This document shows positions 42,383 to 51,834 of a stretch of DNA of 64,000 bases, in pieces (position 1 is the stretch's first letter; every line of letters starts with the position of its first letter). Made by a program: the position numbers and the translations under genes. The stretch covers positions 55,190 through 119,189 of the forward strand of contig JAFZQU010000012.1 in NCBI GenBank assembly GCA_017620255.1, in the 5' to 3' direction. This DNA comes from Lachnospiraceae bacterium. Its GTDB lineage: Bacteria; Bacillota; Clostridia; Lachnospirales; Lachnospiraceae. The notes under the pieces are model-generated. The model saw nothing but the letters and a program-made list of their open reading frames with translations, did not search any database and was not told the origin of the DNA.

Positions 42383-45082
42383 CTATAAGTTCTTCAAAAA
42401 CGCTTTCACGACACTGTATAACTGTCTGGTATCTGCTGTCTGATCCGGATCGTTGTCCACCGGATCATCCGGTACTTTCTCCGTATCCAGATAGGAAACG
42501 GATGAAACGTCATATCCTGCTGCCCTGCCGAATGCTTCTTTTCTGGCAGCCAGTTCGCTTATCCCCTGTGCGGATTCGCCTGCCACATAGCCTGAAACAC
42601 TTCTGTCATGTATGGAAAACCTTGCCGATACCGCACCGTATTGTTCGCTGTCAAACCGTACTGTCGCAGCGGCTTCTTCTGTTCCCCTTACGATCTTTAA
42701 ATGCACGCCCGTAAGTTCTCCGCCGATCTCCATCGAAAAGACGAAATCTTCGTTTCCGCTCATCTTCCTTGCCACATGGATCTGTTTATACATGAGACGG
42801 AGTTCGCGGATCTCCAGGGCATCCGTTTTCTCAAAGGTTTCTTCCGTCACCGCGGATCCGGCTGCATCTATCATATCCGTGTAGGTTTCCTGCACGCCTT
42901 CTTCATCCAGATGCTCCACAAAATCCGTCAGCTTTTCGCGAAGTTCTTCCTGCTTCTCATCTTTCTTCTCATCCCGCAGGTTGTGCAGTTTCTTAAACAG
43001 ATCGGAACGGGACTGGAGCAGGGCCTGCGCCGCAAGAAGGTTGTCCGTGCTTACCGGCAGTTCCGCTTCCAGAAGGGTTCTGACCGCTGCATCGGAAACC
43101 TTTGCCGCTTCCATGCTTTCCTGCTTTAAGAGTTTTGCATATTCCCGCTCGGTCTCGGCATCTTTTGCTGTCTGCAGAATCCTCTCAAACGCATCCGTGA
43201 TCTGTGCGCTGATGGAAGTGCCGCTGTCCTTTAATTCCGACAGGGTTCCGAATGCATCGTCGATCGAAAGATCCATGCCGGTCGCCTTGCGCGTGCGGAC
43301 TGCGGAAAGCAGGTTCTGCAGCGTCAGTTCTTCATCCGACTGTATCACATCCCCGATCGGACGGCCGTCATTCTTTTCTATCTGTCTGAGCAGTCTGTAC
43401 AGTCCGATGTAAGCGTCTTTTTCCGCTTCTGTGACTTTGCCGCTCTTATCCAGTTTCCAGATGAATTCGCTGTAGCGCTCCGCCCTTTCGTCTTCCGGTC
43501 TCTGTTTCAGCTGCGACAGCAGATCGTATATATTCTCTTCCAGCGGATTGAATCCTTCGCGGATCATCATGAGCGTGCGCTCCGGCGTCATCTGCTCGAT
43601 CACATCCAGAACCGCTTTGGTCGCGCTCTGTATCTTTTCAAAGTTCTCTTCCGTTACCGGTGTCTCCGTGTAGCCCATGATCCGCACCGTTTTCCGGTTC
43701 ACTTCGTTGATCTCTTCCTGCAGGTCGGTAAGGATATCGTCCACATTGCGGAACGCCTTACTGATGGAATCTCCCAGATCGGCTCTCGGAGCCGTCCAGA
43801 CTGCCTCGTATGTCTTCATGGCCTGCTCATATGTGGCCTGTATGGGTTTTCCGATATCACGCAGTTCAAGGAGCGTGAAGGAAGAGGTATCAAATACTGC
43901 TTTCTGGATGGATTCCGCCGGCTGGTTCGCGATCTGCGTGATCACGTCCATGGCTTCTCCGAACAGTTCCGCTTCCGCTTCTTTTAACTGTTCCACGGCG
44001 CGTTCCAGTTCCCTGGTATCGATCGTCAGTCCCTTTCTCAATAAGGAACGGTTTGCTTCGATACTCATCTGTAAACGGGTTTCTTCCAGAATTCTTTTAT
44101 GGGTGATCTCAGCTCTCTGGTCATCCGTTAAGAGATTTGCCTGCTGCGGCTTCCTGCCGGCTGCGATGGCCGATGTGACCGTCTGCAGCAGTTCTTCCCG
44201 TTCCTTCGGAAATACCAGCTGTCTCAGATCGTGCAACTCTCTTAAATTCTGTGCCGTCAGCGGGATACCCGCCTCGATCGTCCATCTGGCTTCTTCGCCC
44301 GCGTTCTCATCGCCCGCAAGACCTGCGGATTCCACAACCTTATCTACCTGATCCTGGATCTGGTCCCAGTTGATCTCATCCGCTCTCTTTGTAACGTATC
44401 CGTTATCCGCATCGCGGTAGTAAGTTCCGTGTCCGCGCCCCGTATCTTCTCCTGCGGAGAATTCCGCTTTGTAGAGATTTTCGATCGTGGGCTCTACATG
44501 GTTTTTCACCAGGAAGCGCATCATGCCGTCCGTGATCTTTTCGATCTGTTCCGCTTCGCTTAACGCTTCGGTGATGTTTCTCACATTGTCTTCCGTTACC
44601 GGAAGGTCATTCCCTGTGAGCGCGTCCGCGATCTCCTGCGCAGCAGCCTGACTGCCGGTGATCCGTTCAAGATCCTCCGCGCTTAAGTCATCGTTATAGC
44701 CTTCGATCACCGTTCCGGATCCTGCCATGGCGGCTTTGATCTTGTCCAGATTGGTAACAAGATCCTCGACCGCGATCTCTCCCGGGTGGTATCCTTCTTC
44801 CTGTAATTTTGCGAAATCTTCCGTTGACATGGAATTAGACATTACGGCCATATAATTTCGCTGTTGCGTAACATCTAACCGTCCGGCTTCCTGCATGAAG
44901 TCCTGTGCAGACTTCAGACCGTCGTCCTCATATGTCAGGTTATCCGTAACGCTGCCCATAATGTCTAACATGTATCCCGAAGCAAACTCCGCCATCCTTG
45001 CGTCATTTTCCTGCCCCGGTACTCTGTATGCGGTTTTTTCCGTGTCAACGTTCTGATTGATATTTTGCAGATCTACTCTCAT
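42383..45082 (-). CDS. DUF6240-type flagellar-operon protein
   Basis: An acidic, helical protein of 899 residues without signal or membrane segments. At least six short repeats of the form P-[VLT]-T-x-x-N occur: LPVTEDNVRNITEA (159), VEPTIENLYKAE (196), IPLTAQNLRELHDL (273), TPVTEENFEKIQSA (474), FNPLEENIYDLL (511) and LPVSTDNLLAAQAL (675). From about residue 775 the C-terminus (FSMEIGGELTGVHLKIVRGT, YGAVSARFSIHDRSVSGYVA) is beta-rich and reminiscent of the FliK hook-length C-domain, though that is a weak call. It is the first gene of the flagellin operon behind a sigma-28-like promoter. Related proteins are labelled DUF6240; function unknown. Confidence 0.72.
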   Translation of the reverse strand: MRVDLQNINQNVDTEKTAYRVPGQENDARMAEFASGYMLDIMGSVTDNLTYEDDGLKSAQDFMQEAGRLDVTQQRNYMAVMSNSMSTEDFAKLQEEGYHPGEIAVEDLVTNLDKIKAAMAGSGTVIEGYNDDLSAEDLERITGSQAAAQEIADALTGNDLPVTEDNVRNITEALSEAEQIEKITDGMMRFLVKNHVEPTIENLYKAEFSAGEDTGRGHGTYYRDADNGYVTKRADEINWDQIQDQVDKVVESAGLAGDENAGEEARWTIEAGIPLTAQNLRELHDLRQLVFPKEREELLQTVTSAIAAGRKPQQANLLTDDQRAEITHKRILEETRLQMSIEANRSLLRKGLTIDTRELERAVEQLKEAEAELFGEAMDVITQIANQPAESIQKAVFDTSSFTLLELRDIGKPIQATYEQAMKTYEAVWTAPRADLGDSISKAFRNVDDILTDLQEEINEVNRKTVRIMGYTETPVTEENFEKIQSATKAVLDVIEQMTPERTLMMIREGFNPLEENIYDLLSQLKQRPEDERAERYSEFIWKLDKSGKVTEAEKDAYIGLYRLLRQIEKNDGRPIGDVIQSDEELTLQNLLSAVRTRKATGMDLSIDDAFGTLSELKDSGTSISAQITDAFERILQTAKDAETEREYAKLLKQESMEAAKVSDAAVRTLLEAELPVSTDNLLAAQALLQSRSDLFKKLHNLRDEKKDEKQEELREKLTDFVEHLDEEGVQETYTDMIDAAGSAVTEETFEKTDALEIRELRLMYKQIHVARKMSGNEDFVFSMEIGGELTGVHLKIVRGTEEAAATVRFDSEQYGAVSARFSIHDRSVSGYVAGESAQGISELAARKEAFGRAAGYDVSSVSYLDTEKVPDDPVDNDPDQTADTRQLYSVVKAFLKNL

Positions 45083-45116
45083 AAAAAATCCTCAGAACCT
45101 GATCATTGTACTTTTT

Positions 45117-45144
45117 ATTTCGGATGTTTGTTTTCAAATCTTTA
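45117..45144 (-). promoter_or_regulatory. Sigma-28 (SigD/FliA) promoter of the flagellin operon
   Basis: Minus strand TAAA (45144-45141), 16 bases, TCCGAAAT (45124-45117), near the TAAA-N15-GCCGATAT consensus. It is 35 bases upstream of the start at 45082, and the leader ends in GAGGA. Confidence 0.65.
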
Positions 45145-45149
45145 GAGGA

Positions 45150-46052
45150 TTATTTGGAAATGATGATCTTTCCGTCAGAAACCTCGACGCGCACCATGTG
45201 GGAATCAATCCCTGCTTCTTTTAAGACATCTTCGCTCAGCTGTACGCGTCTGGCTTTGTCGAGAACGGAGTATTCCTCGTGGGAATCGATCTCCTGCAGA
45301 TTTTCGGTGGAAAGTTCGTCGAGCTTTTGCCGGTATTTTTCCTTCATGATCTTTTCCGTACTGATCTTCCCGTCTGAGACCATGATCACGCGGGATACCT
45401 TGTTGGCAAGGCTGATATCATGCGTCACGATGATCACCGTGAGGCCGAGTTCCCTGTTCAGTTTACGGAACAGATCCTGTATCATGTCGCTCGTTTTGGA
45501 ATCCACGGCACCTGTCGGCTCATCGGCAAGCAGGATCTTCGGATCCATGGCAAGCGCAACCGCGATCGCGACTCTCTGCTGTTCCCCGCCGGACAGCTGC
45601 CCGGGGTAGGACTGCGCGCGATGGGCGATCCCTGTCAGTTCCAGCAGACGGCCTGCCTTTTCACGGCGTTCTTTTTCACTCATTTTTTCAAAATAGAGCG
45701 GGGCTTCCACATTTTGCAGTGCCGTCAGATACGGAAAAAGATTCTGGGCGCTGTTCTGCCAGACAAAACCGACCGTACTTTTGCGGTACGATACCAGCTG
45801 GGCTTCATTCATGGCAAACAGATCCTTCCCGTCCACGTAAATACGGCCCGCCGTCGGTCTGTCCAGCCCGCCGATCATGTTGAGCAGGGTACTTTTTCCG
45901 CTACCGCTCTTGCCGATGATCGCGACCAGTTCTCCTTTTTTGATCTTCAGATCGAGTCCCTGGAGCGCCATCACTTCGACATCTTCTGTTTTGAAGATCT
46001 TCACCAGGCCGTCACAGACCAGGATGTCTTCACTCTTCTTCTCTTCCGACAC
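45150..46052 (-). CDS. ABC transporter ATP-binding protein with C-terminal extension
   Basis: Start at GTG 46052 after GGAGA; a longer reading overlaps the upstream gene by 59 bases. The 300-residue product has Walker A IIGKSGSGKSTLLNMIGGLD, Q loop FVWQNSAQNLFPYL, signature QLSGGEQQRVAIAVALAMDP, Walker B ILLADEPTGAVDS and the H loop VIIVTHDISL. After the core, a tail of about 75 residues (QKLDELSTENLQEID ... HMVRVEVSDGKIIISK) ends in a strand-like stretch of unknown purpose. It is the last gene of the five-gene exporter cluster and the second ATPase for one permease. Confidence 0.88.
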   Translation of the reverse strand: MSEEKKSEDILVCDGLVKIFKTEDVEVMALQGLDLKIKKGELVAIIGKSGSGKSTLLNMIGGLDRPTAGRIYVDGKDLFAMNEAQLVSYRKSTVGFVWQNSAQNLFPYLTALQNVEAPLYFEKMSEKERREKAGRLLELTGIAHRAQSYPGQLSGGEQQRVAIAVALAMDPKILLADEPTGAVDSKTSDMIQDLFRKLNRELGLTVIIVTHDISLANKVSRVIMVSDGKISTEKIMKEKYRQKLDELSTENLQEIDSHEEYSVLDKARRVQLSEDVLKEAGIDSHMVRVEVSDGKIIISK

Positions 46053-46722
46053 GTTTGATATCTCCGTCTTCCATTTCGTATACCACATCGCCCAGTTCCA
46101 TCAGGTTCGGGTCGTGCGTGGTCATAACGATCGTGATATGTTCTTTTTCAACCAGTTCCCGGAACAGTTTCATCACCGCGATCCCGGAATCCGTATCCAG
46201 CGCTCCCGTCGGTTCATCCGCAAAAATGATCTTGGGACTGTGTCCGACTGCCCTGGCAATGGCAACTCTTTGCATCTCCCCGCCGGAGAGCTGCGCCGGC
46301 ATATGGTTCATACGCTTCTGCAGTCCGACGATCCGGAGCACTTCCCGGATCCGCTGATCCCTGTCCCCCTGATAGTCGGCCAGTTTCATACCGAATTCCA
46401 CATTCTCATAGGCGGAAAGGATCGGAACGAGAGCAACGGCCTGAAAAACAAAACCCATATCATAGCGGCGGATCTTTTCGCGGCGTTTTTCTCCTGCCTC
46501 GTTCATATTCTCCCCGTCTATGATCAGCTCGCCCTCCGTCGGTTCATCCAGAACGCTTAGGATATTTAAAAGCGTGGTCTTGCCCGAACCGGACCTGCCT
46601 TTTAAGATCGTCAGTTTTCCCTTTTCGATCTGCAGGTTTATCCCCTTCAGAACTTCAAGGCTTTCTCCGTTTCCAAGCGGAAAACTTTTATGAATGTTTT
46701 TGGTTTCGATCATGAGATCCAT
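46030..46722 (-). CDS. ABC transporter ATP-binding protein (MacB/LolD-like)
   Basis: A protein of 230 residues of standard length with Walker A ILKGRSGSGKTTLLNILSVL, Q loop GFVFQAVALVPILS, signature QLSGGEMQRVAIARAVGHSP, Walker B IIFADEPTGALDTDSG and H loop IVMTTHDPNLMEL. It is encoded one base after the permease gene. With the second ATPase at 45150 it could form a heterodimer on the permease. Partners of this type drive extrusion from the outer membrane leaflet in Firmicutes, as in MacB-like systems. Confidence 0.9.
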   Translation of the reverse strand: MDLMIETKNIHKSFPLGNGESLEVLKGINLQIEKGKLTILKGRSGSGKTTLLNILSVLDEPTEGELIIDGENMNEAGEKRREKIRRYDMGFVFQAVALVPILSAYENVEFGMKLADYQGDRDQRIREVLRIVGLQKRMNHMPAQLSGGEMQRVAIARAVGHSPKIIFADEPTGALDTDSGIAVMKLFRELVEKEHITIVMTTHDPNLMELGDVVYEMEDGDIKRVGREEE

Positions 46723-46723
46723 A

Positions 46724-49570
46724 TCAGTCTTCCCCCATCTTCAATGCCACGGTAATGTTCATGTTGCGGATCAGGCGGCGCATGATGATAAAGCATACGG
46801 CAAACGCCACGCCGATGATCACAACCATACGGATACTGTCATAGGGTTGTACAAAGATCATCAGCGGCAGATTGTGTTTCCGCGGCAGGTATACGATCGA
46901 GATCAGCCGCGTGAACAAAACCGTGGTCAGCGCACCGACGCCAAATCCCGTCAGGGCGGCTAACAGGGAACTGAACACCTGCTCCGTGATCAGCATGGTC
47001 ACGATCTCGCGCATGGTCATACCCATCGCGCGGTAGATGCCGTAAAGCAGTTCCCTCTCCCGGATCGTCAGTACCCAGTAGATCAGAAAACCGATCACGC
47101 AGATCAGCAGGGAGATGATGAAGCCGATCGAAAACATACCGTTCGTGATCTGAAGCATGGCCGAATCCCGCATGGCCTGGATATCTTCTTCTGCAAAATC
47201 AACCCGCTTCAGTTCCCCGATCTTATCCCGTAATACTTCCCTGATCTTTTGAGGATCCGCTCCCTCGCTTAAGCGCACCCAGACCGTATATGGCGTCTGC
47301 GTGAATTCGCTCACGACATTCGCGTAATTGGCAACCAGCAGATACCGTTCTCCGGCCTCTGCCTTGCCCTCTGCATTCATTGTATATTCCGTGCTCTCAT
47401 ATCCCGGAAACGCGTCCACGATCCCGACGATCCTTGCCTGTGTTTCCGCATAAGGTTCCTTATCGCTGATCGGGCTGTATCTTGCGTACTTGAGTTTGTC
47501 TCCCACCTTCAGGCCGTGCTTTTTCGCAAGGTTCGATGAAATGATCACACCTTTCGGATCCTTTGCCAGTTCGTTCAGGTCATAAAACCAGTGCCTGTCG
47601 TTTACGTTATCCTGCAGGACGGCTGTTTCCCCGAATTCCTTTGTCTGAATACCGTACAGGGTATTCCCCTTCTCGACTTTGGAACCGATGATGATATCCG
47701 TTTTATCATCCCGCAGCACTCTTGTCATGCTCTGTGCGCCATAGTCGCGCAGCACATCATATCTTAAGAAATCAGGCTCGCGATAACTCCAGGCCGTTTC
47801 CGTCTGTCCGCGGATCATCATCAGCTGCCAGGGCTCCTGGATCTGCAGGTCACAACCCGTATTGTATTCGATCCGTCTTTCCATGTTCTCATTTACGGTA
47901 CGTGCCAGATTGGTATTGAAAACACCCATGGCGATCGTCATGACCAGAAAGACGGAAATGAATCCCTGTTTCCTGCCGCCGCGGATGATCTGCATGAACG
48001 CGATATAATTCGCACTGGACCAGTGTTTACGGCCGATCCGGTAGATCAGGCGCACCAGATATCCCGTCAGTCTTAAGAGAACAAGGCCGCAGGAAAAGAT
48101 AAACAGGGAAGAATTCAGGAAGATCACAGGGTCGATGCCGCCACCGGAAATGATCGTGGATGACATCACATCTCTTTGTTTATAGTAGTTATAGAGCAGG
48201 TACCCCGATACTGCCAACAGGATGATATCCAAAAAGTATTTTTCCCAGAACGGTTTGTGAAAAACCGAAATGCGCAGGTTTTTACGGTCCGTGATGGTCA
48301 GTTTGGAAAGGCTGATGACCGGCAGCGTCATGAACAGAACTGCTAAAAGAAATGCGATCAGCGCAAAAGGCAGCATCATCCAGGAAAACGCATAGGTACT
48401 CGTATCTTTCATGGAAAAAGACAGGAACGCATTGGTCCCTGCTGCCAGCCTGCATAACAGGAATCCCACCGGCAGCGCGATCAGACAGCCTGCACCGGCG
48501 ATACAGGCAGACTGCAGAACATAGATCCCGATGATCCTTCCCCTGCTGACACCGCGGCTTTTCAACATGGCGATCTCCGTTGTTTCCATTTCCAGGATAC
48601 GGCCGGATACCATATAGAGGAACAGCAGAAGCAGTGCAACGATCGGCAGTTCAAACGTAAACAGGATCATGCTGATCTCTTTTTCCTGCTCTGTGTACGA
48701 TCTTAACAGGGATTGAAAGTTGGTGCTGATACAGGGATCCTCTTTCATAAGCCGGTTCAGGTACTGAAGATCCTTTTGCACGCTTTCGCTGTCGATCATC
48801 GTGTAATTGAACAGTTCGGCCTCTGTCAGAGTGATCTCCGGAAGTTCGTTTTCTTTTATGATCTTTGTAAAATCACCCTCTGTAAAGAACAGTGTCTTAT
48901 CATATTCTGACAGCCTGTGATACCAGAAGAGGGCGTCCTCTTCTTTTTCCTCTATGATCCCGCATACCACGAAAACCGGTTCCGGCGCCTCATCGTCATA
49001 GATCCTGAACTTAATGGTAAGTTCCTCGCCTACGACCAGTTCGTAATTATCCATGGTCGTCTGTGAGATCACACACGGAATGGCACCGTTTGCCAGTGCG
49101 TTCTTTACAAACGCATTTTCCGAGCTTGCCGCCTGATCGGCCGGAACGCCATAGACCACATCCGCGTGATCATACAGCTGCGGAATGAATCCCAGGTCGA
49201 TCATTTTGGAACCGCTTCCGAAAGAACGGGTCGCATTTCCGCCGCGGGCATGCAGGATCTGCTGTTCCTGCAGGGCAGAATTTCCAAGCGCGAGATTCCA
49301 TTCCTGTCCGAGGGCGGTCATTTCACCGGCGCTCTTTTCTGCCGACCCGATCTGCTCAAAGGAAACCGTTTCATCGCGGCAAAGCACTGCGGGATATTCA
49401 TTCTCGGTACGGATATGATCCGTGAACAGCGTCTGCAGCAGCCGGTTCAGGCTTCCCTTCAGGAACATCGGATAAATACACAAAAAAGCCCCCAAAAGGA
49501 TCACGCCGGCTAAGAGGCTGCTGTTCAGAAGTTTTTTATTCCTGATCTTGTTGATGATGAGTTGAAACAT
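46724..49570 (-). CDS. FtsX-like ABC transporter permease (large)
   Basis: A protein of 948 residues. Helix 1 lies near residues 14-36, then an extracellular domain of about 250 residues, three helices, a further helix pair in the middle (SVFLVMTIAMGVFNTNLART), a second extracellular domain containing ISSNLAKKHGLKVGDKLKYA and ARIVGIVDAFPGYEST, and three C-terminal helices. FtsX-type marks include EIAMLKSRGVSRGRIIGIYV and LLYGIYRAMGMTMREIVTML. It is the transmembrane component of the exporter with two ATPases and two lipoproteins. The substrate is unknown. Confidence 0.88.
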   Translation of the reverse strand: MFQLIINKIRNKKLLNSSLLAGVILLGAFLCIYPMFLKGSLNRLLQTLFTDHIRTENEYPAVLCRDETVSFEQIGSAEKSAGEMTALGQEWNLALGNSALQEQQILHARGGNATRSFGSGSKMIDLGFIPQLYDHADVVYGVPADQAASSENAFVKNALANGAIPCVISQTTMDNYELVVGEELTIKFRIYDDEAPEPVFVVCGIIEEKEEDALFWYHRLSEYDKTLFFTEGDFTKIIKENELPEITLTEAELFNYTMIDSESVQKDLQYLNRLMKEDPCISTNFQSLLRSYTEQEKEISMILFTFELPIVALLLLFLYMVSGRILEMETTEIAMLKSRGVSRGRIIGIYVLQSACIAGAGCLIALPVGFLLCRLAAGTNAFLSFSMKDTSTYAFSWMMLPFALIAFLLAVLFMTLPVISLSKLTITDRKNLRISVFHKPFWEKYFLDIILLAVSGYLLYNYYKQRDVMSSTIISGGGIDPVIFLNSSLFIFSCGLVLLRLTGYLVRLIYRIGRKHWSSANYIAFMQIIRGGRKQGFISVFLVMTIAMGVFNTNLARTVNENMERRIEYNTGCDLQIQEPWQLMMIRGQTETAWSYREPDFLRYDVLRDYGAQSMTRVLRDDKTDIIIGSKVEKGNTLYGIQTKEFGETAVLQDNVNDRHWFYDLNELAKDPKGVIISSNLAKKHGLKVGDKLKYARYSPISDKEPYAETQARIVGIVDAFPGYESTEYTMNAEGKAEAGERYLLVANYANVVSEFTQTPYTVWVRLSEGADPQKIREVLRDKIGELKRVDFAEEDIQAMRDSAMLQITNGMFSIGFIISLLICVIGFLIYWVLTIRERELLYGIYRAMGMTMREIVTMLITEQVFSSLLAALTGFGVGALTTVLFTRLISIVYLPRKHNLPLMIFVQPYDSIRMVVIIGVAFAVCFIIMRRLIRNMNITVALKMGED

Positions 49571-49578
49571 GGCAGGTC

Positions 49579-51834
49579 CTACATTTGATTGATCTCGTCA
49601 GCCAGTATGTCCCCTTCGGACACGCCGGATAAAATGACTGTGTTCTGTCCGTTGCCGATCCCGAAATCCGTTCCTTTGATCACGTATTCCTTCACGGGCG
49701 CCCCGTCTATGAGCTTCCAGACATAGTCTCTCTTTACGCTTCCGCTCTTGACTTCTTCCGTATAAACCATTTCTCCCGGTAAGACGATCGCGTCCTTCAG
49801 TGTCATGGTATTTACAAATGCACGGCAGTTCTTCAGGTTCACCGTGTCGGTAAAATCAGACTGTTCCATCTGTACGATGATCACACCATTGGATTTTTTG
49901 TCCATGATCACGCTCGAAACCCTCGCCTTGTCTTCCAACGTGAACGCATAACTCTTCCCGTTCCATGCATTACTGATACATTTACCGCCGTAATGCACGT
50001 CTTTTTCATCCGTTGTGATCTGTACACTGCTTCCGATCGCCGCAATGCCCTGTGTTTTCCCGGTGATCGCAAGCGCAACCGTTTTGGATACATTCAGGGC
50101 GATCTTGTCCGGACTGTTTTCGGATAAAGAGAGCAGAAGATCGTTCTCTTCATCCTTTTTGATCAGGGTCCCTTTTTTCACATAGACTTTCGAAACGATC
50201 CCGTCCTCCTCGGCTACGATGCTGATCTTTCCTTTCCCGTCGTTGTTCTTGCGGATCCTCGCAAGCTGCCGGTTGTATTTTTGTGTATCTGCTTCATATT
50301 CGATCTGCGCAAGCTGTTTTTCTATAACGGCGATCTTTGCCTGATCTTTCATCCGTTCCGTCTGGAAACGGTACTCCGGTTCGCACAGATGATAGTTGGC
50401 TGTCTCAAGCGTCGTTACTTTGATCTGTGCGGTAAGGTCGTAAGCCTCCTGATCGAGACTGTTGATCTTTTTCTCATATTCGGAAGCAGCACGTTTACGC
50501 TCGTTTTCAATCTCACTGATGGCAGCCGCACCGCCGCCGCTGTCGATCACCATCAGAACATCACCTTTGCTGACTTTGCTGCCGGCTTCCACCGGGATCT
50601 CCTCAACAGTCCCGCTGCACGGTGCAAAATAAGCGGTGTTCAGTGTCTCCGCCTTTTTGATATCCTTGCTCTCAAGCATCTGTACATGATCGGTTCTTTC
50701 TACCTTATATTCATTGAATCTGGCCGGAGAAGCAGCTTCCTGCACATAGAAGACTTCCTCGCCCTCTTCAAGTCCGTCAATGACCGTCGTGTAATAGTCA
50801 TCCGAAGGACCGTTCGTGAAATAGCGTTTCTCCTTCTCACCGTCTTTGCCTTTCACATACACATAGCTGCCGCCTTCGTCACTGTTGATCGAATCATTGC
50901 CGACGCACAGTTCCTTATTTCTTTTTTTGGCATAAAAGCACAGGACAACGGATTCACCCACATAGAGACGGTCCTGTGTTTTTGCCTTGAAACGGATATT
51001 CGGATAACTGCCCTGCGCCATGGCATAAACCGATTCATCCCCGGTATAGACATATTCTTCGATCGGGACTTCCTCTGCCCCGATCATGGCATATTTATAC
51101 TCGTAATTCCGGTACAGGTAATTATCCAGGTTCAGGTCCGGAACCTCAATATAGGTATCCGTATTGTCTGCAATGATCACGACTGCCTCGTTGATCTTTG
51201 CAACGTTGTCCTTCGCCGTATCCTTGATATAGGTAACATATCCGGAGCATCTGGCCTTCAGGCTGCCGTCATTGATATCCTTGTTGATCTCCGCGATCTT
51301 TTTGTCGTACTGTTTCAGCATGTATTCATAGAGCTTCTCGTCATAAACATAGTTTTCCTTTTCCATGTTCAGACGGTTCTCACAATCGGCAGCGCCTTTG
51401 AAATCCTCCACATTGACACAGCTCTTTTTATCGATCTCGACCAGATCCTGATTCAGCGCATATAACGGCTGTCTGGCATCATGCAGGCTTACACAGAGCG
51501 CGCGTTCAGCCGCCACATCCTCCAGTTCGTGCTGCAGTGTCTCTATGTCAGCCGTTGCAAGGATATCTCCTTCATTGACATACTGTCCCACATCACAGCA
51601 GATCTCTTTGAGTACGGTGACCTTGCGGTAATAGTGACAGTATTCCGTCGGCACAACGTTACCGACTTCCACGATCATCTTGCCGATCATGCGCTTTTCG
51701 ACCGGCCGGTATGCCTCGTTGGCAGAAACCGGTTCGATAAGAGCCGGCACCTCGACCGTCTCTTCGCAGCCACAGAGCAGAGACAGAGCCGTAAGCGTGC
51801 AGAGTATGATTTTTATTCCGTGCTTTCTGCTCAT
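49579..51834 (-). CDS. Lipoprotein with two tandem HlyD/MacA-like adaptor modules
   Basis: A protein of 751 residues with the lipobox TALSLLCGC at the N-terminus. The first half begins with an adaptor-type biotinyl-like segment (VLKEICCDVGQYVNEGDILA) followed by a coiled coil and a return part. The second half repeats the plan: YFAPCSGTVEEIPVEAGSKV, SKGDVLMVID, a long coiled coil (about 75 residues) and KISIVAEEDGIVSKVYVKKG. This gives two complete adaptor modules in one lipoprotein. In a monoderm it would extend from the membrane and feed or receive substrate for the FtsX permease encoded 8 bases later. It overlaps the preceding adaptor by 4 bases. Confidence 0.8.
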   Translation of the reverse strand: MSRKHGIKIILCTLTALSLLCGCEETVEVPALIEPVSANEAYRPVEKRMIGKMIVEVGNVVPTEYCHYYRKVTVLKEICCDVGQYVNEGDILATADIETLQHELEDVAAERALCVSLHDARQPLYALNQDLVEIDKKSCVNVEDFKGAADCENRLNMEKENYVYDEKLYEYMLKQYDKKIAEINKDINDGSLKARCSGYVTYIKDTAKDNVAKINEAVVIIADNTDTYIEVPDLNLDNYLYRNYEYKYAMIGAEEVPIEEYVYTGDESVYAMAQGSYPNIRFKAKTQDRLYVGESVVLCFYAKKRNKELCVGNDSINSDEGGSYVYVKGKDGEKEKRYFTNGPSDDYYTTVIDGLEEGEEVFYVQEAASPARFNEYKVERTDHVQMLESKDIKKAETLNTAYFAPCSGTVEEIPVEAGSKVSKGDVLMVIDSGGGAAAISEIENERKRAASEYEKKINSLDQEAYDLTAQIKVTTLETANYHLCEPEYRFQTERMKDQAKIAVIEKQLAQIEYEADTQKYNRQLARIRKNNDGKGKISIVAEEDGIVSKVYVKKGTLIKKDEENDLLLSLSENSPDKIALNVSKTVALAITGKTQGIAAIGSSVQITTDEKDVHYGGKCISNAWNGKSYAFTLEDKARVSSVIMDKKSNGVIIVQMEQSDFTDTVNLKNCRAFVNTMTLKDAIVLPGEMVYTEEVKSGSVKRDYVWKLIDGAPVKEYVIKGTDFGIGNGQNTVILSGVSEGDILADEINQM

